DNA from: Halorubrum sp. CBA1229
GTDB taxonomy: Archaea > Halobacteriota > Halobacteria > Halobacteriales > Haloferacaceae
Direction: 5' to 3'
Assembly: GCF_003721435.2 (NCBI RefSeq)
Contig: NZ_CP054585.1
Coordinates: forward strand, 1,054,001 to 1,118,000
Length of the DNA stretch: 64,000 nucleotides
Below the pieces are notes generated by a model, which had not been told where the DNA came from, searched no databases, and saw nothing but the letters and a program-made list of their open reading frames with translations. The position numbers were made by a program, and so were the translations under genes. How positions within the stretch are numbered: the first letter of the stretch is position 1; every line of letters starts with the position of its first letter. Below, piece after piece: positions 8,718-15,899 of this stretch.

Positions 8718-9367
8718 TGTGCGGCGGCCGCGGCACCCGCCTCGGCGGAGCCACGGAGAAACCGATGACCCCGATCGGGAGGCGGCCGATGGTCGACCGC
8801 GTGTGCGACGCGCTCGCCAGGAGCCGCGTCGAGGCGACGCACGCGGTCGTCTCGCCGCACGCGTCGGCGACACGCGAACACCTCGTCGACGGGCGGAGGG
8901 ATCTCCCCGTGATCGACGCCCCGGGCGACGGCTACGTCGCTGACCTGCGGTACGCAATAGAGCGGGTCGGGGCGGGCGACGCGGCCGCTCGACCCTTCGT
9001 AACTGTCGCCGCCGATCTCCCACTCCTCGACCCCGCGGCCGTGAACGGCGTGATCGACGCCGCTCGAGCCGCCGGCGACGACGACGCGCCGGCGTCGCTC
9101 ACGGTCTGCGTTCCCGCGGCGCGCAAGCGCGAGCTCGGTGTCAGCGCCGACGCGGCGACAGAGATCGACGGCCGCGAGGTCGTTCCCGCCGGGATCAACG
9201 TCGTCGCGGGCGAGGAGGACGGCGGGAGCGACGGGGAGACCGAAAGCGACGACGGCGACGCCGCCGTCCACGTCACCGAGGACGCGCGGCTCGCCGTCAA
9301 CGTCAACTACCCGTCGGACGTTCGGGTCGCCGAGCGGCTCCTCGCCGACGGGGAGGCCGACGACTGA
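8702..9367 (+). CDS. cobY: Adenosylcobinamide-phosphate guanylyltransferase CobY
   Basis: A 221-residue nucleotidyltransferase, the archaeal non-homologous replacement of the bacterial CobU transferase. It makes adenosylcobinamide-GDP. The N-terminal GTP loop MCGGRGTRLGGATEKPM starts at residue 6, so the GTG at 8702 is needed. An ATG at 8717 would lose the strand before the loop. An Asp-rich loop (about residues 170-190, GEEDGGSDGETESDDGDA) is a halophilic insertion. The position between cobS and cobD fits the nucleotide-loop pathway. Confidence 0.88.
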   Translation: MDALLMCGGRGTRLGGATEKPMTPIGRRPMVDRVCDALARSRVEATHAVVSPHASATREHLVDGRRDLPVIDAPGDGYVADLRYAIERVGAGDAAARPFVTVAADLPLLDPAAVNGVIDAARAAGDDDAPASLTVCVPAARKRELGVSADAATEIDGREVVPAGINVVAGEEDGGSDGETESDDGDAAVHVTEDARLAVNVNYPSDVRVAERLLADGEADD

Positions 9368-9389
9368 CCGACGCTCCGAGACCACACCC

Positions 9390-10469
9390 ATGAACCTCGA
9401 CGACGCCACCGACCTCGACCGCGCGCCCCACGGGAGCAGCGACGACCCCTCCCTGCTAGACTTCTCCGCGAACACCAACCCCGAAGTTCCGGCGGGCGTC
9501 GAGGCGGTCTACCGCGAGGCGTTCGCCGACGCGCGGTCGTACCCCGCGGAGCCGCCGGCGGCGTTCCGGGCGACCGCGGCCGACTACGTCGGCTGCGACC
9601 CGGACTCGGTCGTCCCGACGCCCGGCGGGCTCGCCGCGATCCGGGCCGCGGTCGCGCTCGCGGTCGACCCGGGCGACACCGCCCTCGTCCCGGCGCCGAG
9701 CTTCGGCGAGTACGCCCGCGAGGTGCGATTGCAGGGGGGCGAGCCCGCGTTCGTTCCGGCGAGCGAGATCCTCGACGCCGACCCGAGCGGGCACGCGCTC
9801 GCCGTGGTCTGTAACCCGAACAACCCGACCGGGACCGCCTACGACCGGGAGGCGGTAGAGCGGTTCGCGGCGCGGTGCCGCGAGGCCGACACGCGCCTGC
9901 TGGTCGACGAGGCGTTCCTCGGGTTCACCGACCGCCCGTCGCTCGCGGGGACCGAGGGCGTCGTCGTCGCCCGCTCGCTCACGAAGCTGTTCGGCCTCCC
10001 CGGGATCCGGACCGGGTTCGCGGTCGCGACGGGCGCGTTCGGCGCGGCACTCGCGAACGCCCGACGCCCGTGGAACCTGAGCGCGCCGGCGCTCGCGACC
10101 GGCGCGCACTGCATGCGGCGGGAGGAGTTTATAAACGAGACCCGCGAGCGCGTGCGCTCCGAGCGCGCCCGGATGCGCGAGGCCCTCGCCGAGCGCTACG
10201 CGGTCGCCCCCTCCGACGCGCCGTTCCTCTTGCTCGACGTGAGCGGGGACGGCCGGTCGGTCGAAGCGGTCGTCTCGGCGGCCCGCGAGCGCGGCGTGGC
10301 GGTCCGGGACGCGACGACCTTCCGCGGGCTCGACTCCCACGTCCGGGTCGCGGTGCGCCGCCCCGCCGAGAACGACCGACTGCTCGCGGCGCTCGGCGTG
10401 AGAGAGGGGGAGGCGGCCGACGGCGAGACGACCGACGGGACGACCACCCCGGAGGACGACGATGTTTGA
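9390..10469 (+). CDS. cobD: Threonine-phosphate decarboxylase-like aminotransferase CobD
   Basis: A 359-residue fold-type I PLP enzyme. In the cobamide pathway it decarboxylates L-threonine phosphate to aminopropanol phosphate, the substrate of the cbiB product. The PLP-binding Lys is at about residue 199 (SLTKLFGLPGIRTGF), and substrate motifs NPNNPTGTAYD and DEAFLGF are present. The N-terminus LLDFSANTNPEVP matches CobD/HisC relatives. HisC is the main alternative, but the location within the cob cluster decides. An odd AT-rich spot (GTTTATAAAC at 10127-10136) sits inside the gene. It overlaps cbiZ by eight bases. Confidence 0.88.
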   Translation: MNLDDATDLDRAPHGSSDDPSLLDFSANTNPEVPAGVEAVYREAFADARSYPAEPPAAFRATAADYVGCDPDSVVPTPGGLAAIRAAVALAVDPGDTALVPAPSFGEYAREVRLQGGEPAFVPASEILDADPSGHALAVVCNPNNPTGTAYDREAVERFAARCREADTRLLVDEAFLGFTDRPSLAGTEGVVVARSLTKLFGLPGIRTGFAVATGAFGAALANARRPWNLSAPALATGAHCMRREEFINETRERVRSERARMREALAERYAVAPSDAPFLLLDVSGDGRSVEAVVSAARERGVAVRDATTFRGLDSHVRVAVRRPAENDRLLAALGVREGEAADGETTDGTTTPEDDDV

Positions 10470-11283
10470 GGCGACCGTGCGCGAGGGCGTCCTCCGCCTG
10501 CGGCGCCCGGAGACCCGCTGGCTCTCGACCGGGTGGAACGGCGGGCGCTCGCGCGCGGCCGCCGCCTACAACGTGACCGTCCCGGAGGGGTTCGAGCGCA
10601 CGGATCTTGGCGCGTACCGCGACGAGCGGCTGGCGCGGGCGGGGTTTAAAACTGAGAGCGGGGTGGGGCGCGACCGCGACGCAGAGAGCGACGCGGGACG
10701 CGGCGACGACCCGCCGACCCTGTTCACCGGCGTCGCGATGGAGCACGCGCGGGGCGCGCGCCGCGGGCCAGTGGTCGCGTACGCGACGGTCGGGCTCTCG
10801 AACCCGGCGATGCTCCCGATGGACCCGGCGGCGGAAGGCGAGGGCGACGCAGCCGACGCGGCCGACGCGGCGGCGACGGACGACGCCCCCGACCCGGACC
10901 GCGAGGCGGCGACGGCCGAGGGACCGCCCCGGCGACCCGGCACGGTCAACCTGCTCGTCGGGACGACCCGACGGCTCGCGGACGGCGCCGCGGCGAACCT
11001 CGTCGCCGTCGCGGCCGAGGCGAAGGCGGCGACGCTGCTCGCGACCGCCGGCGTGCCCGGGACGACCAGCGACGCAGTCGCCGTCGCCGACGATCCGGAC
11101 GGGGAGCCGGCGGCGTTCTCGGGCAGCGCCACGCCGGTCGGCGCGGCGGCCCGCGTCTGCGTCCGGGACGCGGTGCGCGCGAGCCTGCGGTCGCGGTACC
11201 CGGACGGCGACCTGCCCGGTCCGACCGGCGACGCCGAACACGGCGTCGTCGCCGACGAGCGGGCGGAGGTTTTCGACCCATGA
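10462..11283 (+). CDS. cbiZ: Adenosylcobinamide amidohydrolase CbiZ
   Basis: A 273-residue enzyme of the CbiZ family, which cleaves the aminopropanol arm of adenosylcobinamide to give adenosylcobyric acid for re-entry into the pathway (archaeal-type cobinamide salvage). Recognisable pieces are STGWNGGRSRAAAAYNVTVP at the start, FTGVAMEHARGAR, ATVGLSNPA, and NLLVGTTRRLADGAAANL. Residues about 115-150 form a halophilic Asp/Ala-rich insertion. Its place inside the operon means synthesis and salvage are expressed together. Confidence 0.9.
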   Translation: MFEATVREGVLRLRRPETRWLSTGWNGGRSRAAAAYNVTVPEGFERTDLGAYRDERLARAGFKTESGVGRDRDAESDAGRGDDPPTLFTGVAMEHARGARRGPVVAYATVGLSNPAMLPMDPAAEGEGDAADAADAAATDDAPDPDREAATAEGPPRRPGTVNLLVGTTRRLADGAAANLVAVAAEAKAATLLATAGVPGTTSDAVAVADDPDGEPAAFSGSATPVGAAARVCVRDAVRASLRSRYPDGDLPGPTGDAEHGVVADERAEVFDP

Positions 11284-12014
11284 CACACGACGACACCACC
11301 ACCGACGGCGACGCACAGGACGCGACCGACGAACAGCCGACCGACGAGGACCCCGCGACCCGGACGCCCGGCGGCGGCGCGGCCCCCGAGCCGGAGCCCA
11401 TCGAGCCGGCCGCGCCCGAGGAGTTCGGGCTCGTGCAGGCCTGGTGGGGCGACGGGAAGGGGAAGACGACGGCGGCGATGGGGATGGGATTCCGGGCCGC
11501 GGGGCACGGCTACCGCGTCCACATGCTCCAGTTCATGAAGGGGGGCGCCGACAGCGTGGAGGGCGTCAGGGGCGAGTACAACGCCATCGCCGCGATGCCG
11601 GGGTTCAGCTACGAGAACGCCGGCCACTACGGCTGGCACGGGCTGCTCGACGGCTCCGCGGACGACGAGCACGAGGCGCAGGCGCGGGCCGCCTTCGAGC
11701 GCGCCGAGGCGCTCGTGGTGGGCGCCGGCGAGGCGGACCTGACCGAGCCGCTCCCGCTCGGCGGCGACCCGGACGACGGTGTCCACATGCTCATCTTGGA
11801 CGAGCTGCTGTACGCGGCCGATCGCGGGCTCGTCGACCCCGACGACGTCGTCGCGCTCGCGGAGTCGAAGCCGGACGGCCTCGAGCTCGTCCTCACCGGG
11901 AGCCACGCGGAGCCGGCGTACCTGGAGGGCGTCGCCGACCTGATCACGAACGTCCGGAAGGTGGCGCACCCCTTCGACGCCGGCCACCGGGCGCGGCGGG
12001 GGACGGAGTACTGA
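11280..12014 (+). CDS. cobA: Cob(I)yrinic acid a,c-diamide adenosyltransferase (CobA/CobO type)
   Basis: A 244-residue ATP:corrinoid adenosyltransferase. After an acidic N-terminal extension of about 45 residues rich in Asp/Thr/Pro, the conserved start [19 protein letters not shown] holds the P-loop. HMLQFMKGG, the middle LILDELLYA and [13 protein letters not shown] follow, as in CobA/BtuR. It adds the adenosyl ligand to the corrinoid cobalt. The start ATG overlaps the cbiZ stop (ATGA). The extension is longer than in bacterial CobA and probably reflects haloadaptation. Confidence 0.93.
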   Translation: MTHDDTTTDGDAQDATDEQPTDEDPATRTPGGGAAPEPEPIEPAAPEEFGLVQAWWGDGKGKTTAAMGMGFRAAGHGYRVHMLQFMKGGADSVEGVRGEYNAIAAMPGFSYENAGHYGWHGLLDGSADDEHEAQARAAFERAEALVVGAGEADLTEPLPLGGDPDDGVHMLILDELLYAADRGLVDPDDVVALAESKPDGLELVLTGSHAEPAYLEGVADLITNVRKVAHPFDAGHRARRGTEY

Positions 12015-12072
12015 GACGCATGTCCCGCCGGCGATCCATCTCCCGGCGACGCGCGCCGCGTCGGAGGCGCCC

Positions 12073-13674
12073 GTGACCGACGCCGACCCGGACGCCGACA
12101 CGATACTGATCGCCGGCACGGCGAGCCACGCCGGCAAGAGCACGCTGGCGGCCGGCCTCTGCCGGCACCTCGCGCGGAACGGCGTCTCGGTGGCGCCGTT
12201 CAAGGCGCAGAACATGAGCAACAACGCCCGGGTCGCGCTCGCGCCGGACGGCGAGTGGGGCGAGATCGGCGTCTCCCAGTTCGTGCAGGCGCGGGCCGCC
12301 GGAGTCCCCGCGACGACCGACATGAACCCCGTGCTGCTCAAGCCGCGCGGCGACGGCGAGAGCCAGCTGGTGATCGACGGGGAGGCGGTCGGTCACTACG
12401 CGGCCGGCGAGTACTACGAGTCGCACTGGGAGCGTGCCCGCGAGGCGGCCGTCGCCGCCCACGGTCGCCTCGCCGCGGATCACGACGTGGTCGTCGCCGA
12501 GGGGGCGGGCAGCATCGCCGAGATCAACCTCCACGACCGGGACCTCGCGAACGTCGAGTGCGCGCGCTTCGCCGACGCCCGGATCCTGATCGCCGTCGAC
12601 ATCGAGCGCGGCGGGGCCTTCGCGAGCCTCTACGGAACGTTAGAGCTCCTCCCCGACGACGTCCGCGAGCGCGTCGCCGGCGCGGTGATCACGAAGTTCC
12701 GCGGCGACCCCGCCCTGCTGGAGCCCGGCATCGCGGAGATCGAGGAGCGCACGGGCGTCCCGATCCTCGGCGTCGTCCCGCACGACGACCCCGGCCTCCC
12801 CGCGGAGGACAGCCTCTCGCTGCCGGACGCGGGCGACGGAAGCGAGACGGGGAGCGGCCGGGGCGGGGACGGAGGGAACGTCCTCGGCGCGGACGACGGG
12901 GTCGCGGACGCCGACGCGGTCCGGATCGCCGTCCCGCGGCTCCCGCGGATCTCGAATTTTACTGACTTAGAGCCGCTGGCTCGCGAGCCCGGCGTGCGGG
13001 TCGCGTACGTCCCGATCGACGGGGACCGGAGCGGTACCGACGCGCTCCTCGACGACGCCGACGCGGTCGTCCTCCCCGGGTCGAAGAACACCGTCGACGA
13101 CCTGCTCGCGCTCCGCGACGCCGGCTTCGACGACGCGCTCCGCGACTTCGCCGGGCCGATCGTCGGGCTCTGCGGCGGCTACCAGATCCTCGGAGAGCGG
13201 CTGACGAACGCCGACGTCGAGGGGACCGGACCGACGTCGACGGTCGAGGGCGTCGGCGTGCTCCCGGTCGAGACGCGCTTTGCGACCGACAAGCGCGTCG
13301 AGCGCGTGACGCGGTCCGTGGACGGGGGCGGCCCGCTCGCCGGCGCGGCCGGGACCGCGACCGGCTACGAGATTCACATGGGCCGGTCGTCGCCCACCGA
13401 GGCGGTCGCCCGACCGCTCGGCCCCGAGAGCGCGGCGACCGACCGGGCGCTCGGAACGTATCTCCACGGCCTCTTCGAGAACGAGGGCGTCCGGGCGGCG
13501 TTCGTGGACCGGGCGTTCGCGGCCGCCGGGAAGTCGCGGCCGGCGGTCGGAGCGGGGGAGGGCGACGGGGGCGCGGCGGGGGAGGCGGACGACCGTTCCC
13601 CCTACGACCGCGCCGCCGACCTCGTCGCCGACAACGTCGACCTCTCGGCGCTCGGGCTCGGCGATGTCGGGTGA
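12073..13674 (+). CDS. cbiP: Cobyric acid synthase CbiP/CobQ
   Basis: A 533-residue glutamine-dependent amidotransferase that amidates four side chains of the a,c-diamide. The N-terminal P-loop-like domain starts [18 protein letters not shown] (about residues 12-29), then [12 protein letters not shown]. The C-terminal glutaminase nucleophile is at about Cys367 ([11 protein letters not shown]) and a late His is in YLHGLFEN. Two Gly/Asp-rich insertions (about residues 250-275 and 495-520) are halophile-style. It uses a GTG start about 58 bases after cobA and is the last gene of the cluster. Confidence 0.93.
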   Translation: MTDADPDADTILIAGTASHAGKSTLAAGLCRHLARNGVSVAPFKAQNMSNNARVALAPDGEWGEIGVSQFVQARAAGVPATTDMNPVLLKPRGDGESQLVIDGEAVGHYAAGEYYESHWERAREAAVAAHGRLAADHDVVVAEGAGSIAEINLHDRDLANVECARFADARILIAVDIERGGAFASLYGTLELLPDDVRERVAGAVITKFRGDPALLEPGIAEIEERTGVPILGVVPHDDPGLPAEDSLSLPDAGDGSETGSGRGGDGGNVLGADDGVADADAVRIAVPRLPRISNFTDLEPLAREPGVRVAYVPIDGDRSGTDALLDDADAVVLPGSKNTVDDLLALRDAGFDDALRDFAGPIVGLCGGYQILGERLTNADVEGTGPTSTVEGVGVLPVETRFATDKRVERVTRSVDGGGPLAGAAGTATGYEIHMGRSSPTEAVARPLGPESAATDRALGTYLHGLFENEGVRAAFVDRAFAAAGKSRPAVGAGEGDGGAAGEADDRSPYDRAADLVADNVDLSALGLGDVG

Positions 13675-13707
13675 CCGACCTCGGTCGCGCCGCTGCGGGG
13701 AAATGCC

Positions 13708-13716
13708 CTAATAAAT
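13708..13716 (+). promoter_or_regulatory. TATA-like box for the small membrane protein
   Basis: CTAATAAAT ends about 20 bases before the ATG at 13736, so the mRNA would be almost leaderless. Confidence 0.4.
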
Positions 13717-13735
13717 CCCCGCCGACGGGTCGCAC

Positions 13736-13918
13736 ATGGTCTCCCGCGAGAACGCCGTCATCGGAACGTGTATCGCCCTCACCGTCGCCGTCGCGCTCCT
13801 CGTGGAGTCGCTGACCGTGTCGTATCCGGAGTGGGCCCCGCTCGCGCTGTTCATCGGGGGCGGCGTCGTCGTGCCGCTCGCGATAAACGAGACGTTGGAC
13901 CGGAGAGAGACCGCTTAA
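13736..13918 (+). CDS. Small two-helix membrane protein, unrecognised
   Basis: A 60-residue protein with two hydrophobic segments, roughly residues 8-27 (AVIGTCIALTVAVALLVE) and 33-50 (APLALFIGGGVVVPLAI), and a short charged tail. Similar tiny membrane proteins are frequent in haloarchaea. It follows the cobamide cluster but has its own TATA-like box, and it converges with the regulator downstream. No function can be assigned. Confidence 0.65.
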   Translation: MVSRENAVIGTCIALTVAVALLVESLTVSYPEWAPLALFIGGGVVVPLAINETLDRRETA

Positions 13919-13934
13919 AAGCGCGGGTCGGCGG

Positions 13935-14630
13935 TCACTCGCAGGCCAGCGTCTCCTCCAGCAGCTTCCGCTGTGCCGCCGCGAGGTGCTCAGCGAACGT
14001 CGAGGGGGAGATGTCGAGCGCCTCGGCGACCGCCCTCGCGTTGGCGTCGCGGGGACGCTCGAAGTAGCCCATGCGGTAGGCGGTCCGCAACACCTCGCAC
14101 TGGCGGTCGGTGAGCCGGCCGCGGTCGACGAGGGTCCGGTCCGGCACCGCGTCGCCGTCGGTCGCGCCGTGGACGAGATAGCGGACCTCGACGTGGTCGG
14201 CGATGCCGTCGAGCGCCGAGACGATGTCGCGAAGGCGTTCGAGGTCGGGGAGATGGAGCGTCAGGAGGAGGACGCCGTCCTCGGCGCGCGCGTCGGCGAT
14301 CGGGCAGTCGAGCTCCTCGATGACTCGGCAGGCGCACGCCCCGTCCCGCGGGCGGTCGTACCGGTACACCCGCTCGTCGCCGAGGTCGACGACGGACGCC
14401 GTCGCCGGAACGTCCTCGATCTCGGCGACCGCCTCCGGATCGCGGGCGCGAAACTCCTCGGTGTGCGTGTCGCCCGCGTGCGTCCACGTGACGCCGGTGA
14501 TCGGGCCGTCGTGGGCGGTCGACGCCGCGACGACCGGGCAGTTCCCCGCGCCGTGGATCGCGACGCCCGCGCGGACGCCCTCGGGCGCGTCTCCCGCGCG
14601 ACTCCCCGTCGACTCGCCCCCGGTTGCCAT
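13935..14630 (-). CDS. Bat-type HTH_10 regulator of the NarO/DmsR class
   Basis: A 231-residue regulator (ATG at 14630; the longer open frame upstream is a shadow). The C-terminal HTH_10 domain of bacterio-opsin-activator proteins is clear: LTDRQCEVLRTAYRMGYFE, then ALDISPSTFAEHLAAAQRKL. The N-terminal half lacks PAS or GAF domains and carries Cys31, Cys99, Cys101 and Cys109, an exact C-Xn-C-X-C-X7-C arrangement. That pattern is reported for NarO and DmsR, haloarchaeal regulators of denitrification and DMSO respiration, and suggests a metal or redox centre. It is divergent from the membrane-protein gene and near the molybdoenzyme and HemAT genes, so an anaerobic or redox role is inferred. Confidence 0.85.
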   Translation of the reverse strand: MATGGESTGSRAGDAPEGVRAGVAIHGAGNCPVVAASTAHDGPITGVTWTHAGDTHTEEFRARDPEAVAEIEDVPATASVVDLGDERVYRYDRPRDGACACRVIEELDCPIADARAEDGVLLLTLHLPDLERLRDIVSALDGIADHVEVRYLVHGATDGDAVPDRTLVDRGRLTDRQCEVLRTAYRMGYFERPRDANARAVAEALDISPSTFAEHLAAAQRKLLEETLACE

Positions 14631-14753
14631 CGGATCTCCGAAGGGGCGACGGACACAAAGGCCTGATCCCCAACCAGCGAGGCGTCTCCCGAGGAGCCCC
14701 GAGAACACCCGCAATACTGTGGGCCGGTCGGTATCGGTTCGTGACCCGGAGCC

Positions 14754-15767
14754 GTGGCCGTGCAACGAGCGATCCACGCTGTCGGAGCGATCGCCCTGGC
14801 CGGGGCCGGGGGCGGGATGAGCGTCGCGGCGGCCGCCGGAGTGGCGGCCGGGGTCGGCGTCGGTTCGGGCGCCGGGGCGGCGGCGAGCGCGGAGCTGCTG
14901 GCCGGCGCCCTCGTCTTCGCGGTCACCGCGACGTCCCTCGGCTACACCGCCGTCACGGAGGCCAGATGGGCGTTGCGGACCGACGGGTTCCGCGTCACGC
15001 GGACCGACCTCGGCAACGCGGCCGCCGTCGCCCTCGCGGCGCCGGTCACCTACGCGCTCTCCGTGCAGGCCGGCGTCGGGCCGATCGTGGCGTCCGCCTT
15101 GGTCGGGCTCTGCGCGTACCTCCTGTCGGAGACGTACGGCGCCCCCGCGTACTGCGGCTCGTTCGTCGGGATGGCGACCCCGGCGGCCGGCGCCGATCTC
15201 GGGGCCGTCGCCGCCGCGGGGCTCGTCGCCGGCGGCGTCTTCGTGGCCGCCAAGCGCGCGTTCAACGGGTTCGGCGGGAAGCTCGGGACGACCGCGTTCG
15301 TCGGCTGCCTGTCGGTGGCGGCGCTCGGCGGCCTCGCCCCCGGAACGGGGTCCGTCCCGGAGCCGACCGTCGCGGCGGGGCTCGTCGTCGCGGCGGCCGT
15401 CACTGCGCTCGCCACGTTCCTCGTGAGCGTCCGGCTCGACCACGGGCCGGTCGTCGGGAGCGCGGTCGTCGGGCTCGTCGCCGGGACCGTCTGCCCGCCG
15501 CTGTTCGCCGCCGGGGACGCGGTCGCGGCGGTCGCCTTCTGCGCCTCGTTCGCCGGGATGGCCACGCCGGAGCGGATCCCCGGCCCCGGGCCGATGCTGC
15601 TGGCCGGCGGAGTCGCCGGCGTCGCGTTCGTCGGCGCCGCGCCGTACTTCGTCGGCTTCGGCGGGAAGCTCGGGACGATCGCGTTCGCCGCCTGTCTCGT
15701 CACCGCGGGGGTCCTGTCGCTCGGGCGCGTCCTCGCCCCGGTCGGCAGCGACGCCGTGACCGGGTGA
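14754..15767 (+). CDS. Polytopic membrane protein with internal duplication, unrecognised
   Basis: A 337-residue, strongly hydrophobic protein with about 8-10 membrane segments. Two related halves are visible. CGSFVGMATP is followed by FNGFGGKLGTTAFVGCL (about residues 135-185), and CASFAGMATP by FVGFGGKLGTIAFAACL (about 263-312). This implies an ancient duplication like those of many transporters. GTG 14754 is used; GTG 14760 is an alternative. Its divergent neighbour is the NarO/DmsR-type regulator, which may control it. I do not recognise the family or substrate. Confidence 0.7.
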   Translation: MAVQRAIHAVGAIALAGAGGGMSVAAAAGVAAGVGVGSGAGAAASAELLAGALVFAVTATSLGYTAVTEARWALRTDGFRVTRTDLGNAAAVALAAPVTYALSVQAGVGPIVASALVGLCAYLLSETYGAPAYCGSFVGMATPAAGADLGAVAAAGLVAGGVFVAAKRAFNGFGGKLGTTAFVGCLSVAALGGLAPGTGSVPEPTVAAGLVVAAAVTALATFLVSVRLDHGPVVGSAVVGLVAGTVCPPLFAAGDAVAAVAFCASFAGMATPERIPGPGPMLLAGGVAGVAFVGAAPYFVGFGGKLGTIAFAACLVTAGVLSLGRVLAPVGSDAVTG

Positions 15768-15786
15768 GCGTCGAGGTGGTCGTCGG

Positions 15787-15828
15787 GTGACCCGCGGCGA
15801 CCGCGACCCGCGGCGGGACGCGGGTCAC
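15787..15828. promoter_or_regulatory. Perfect 10-base inverted repeat upstream of the molybdoenzyme gene
   Basis: GTGACCCGCG at 15787-15796 is matched by CGCGGGTCAC at 15819-15828. It ends eight bases before the TATA-like box of the downstream gene. It could be an operator for the nearby regulator or a 3' hairpin of the membrane-protein mRNA. Confidence 0.35.
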
Positions 15829-15835
15829 GGGATCG

Positions 15836-15846
15836 CTATTTAAAAC
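15836..15846 (+). promoter_or_regulatory. TATA-like box of the molybdoenzyme gene
   Basis: CTATTTAAAAC matches the haloarchaeal TATA consensus well. The expected start of transcription leaves a 5' leader of about 35 bases before the ATG at 15900, which has GAGGTG just ahead of it. Confidence 0.55.
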
Positions 15847-15899
15847 ACCACATTACTCCGGCCGCATCGGGAGGGCCGTGGAGCCCCTCGGTTGAGGTG

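Noticed and set aside
9138-9389. Long upstream extension of cobD
   Set aside because: It overlaps cobY in another frame and is Arg/Ser/Pro-rich, the signature of a shadow frame in GC-rich DNA.
10127-10136. GTTTATAAAC inside cobD as a possible internal promoter
   Set aside because: It is coding (E-F-I-N) and about 330 bases from the next start codon, too far for a leaderless promoter.
14631-15443. Long N-terminal extension of the NarO-type regulator
   Set aside because: It overlaps the clear membrane-protein gene on the other strand and is Arg/Gly-rich shadow sequence.
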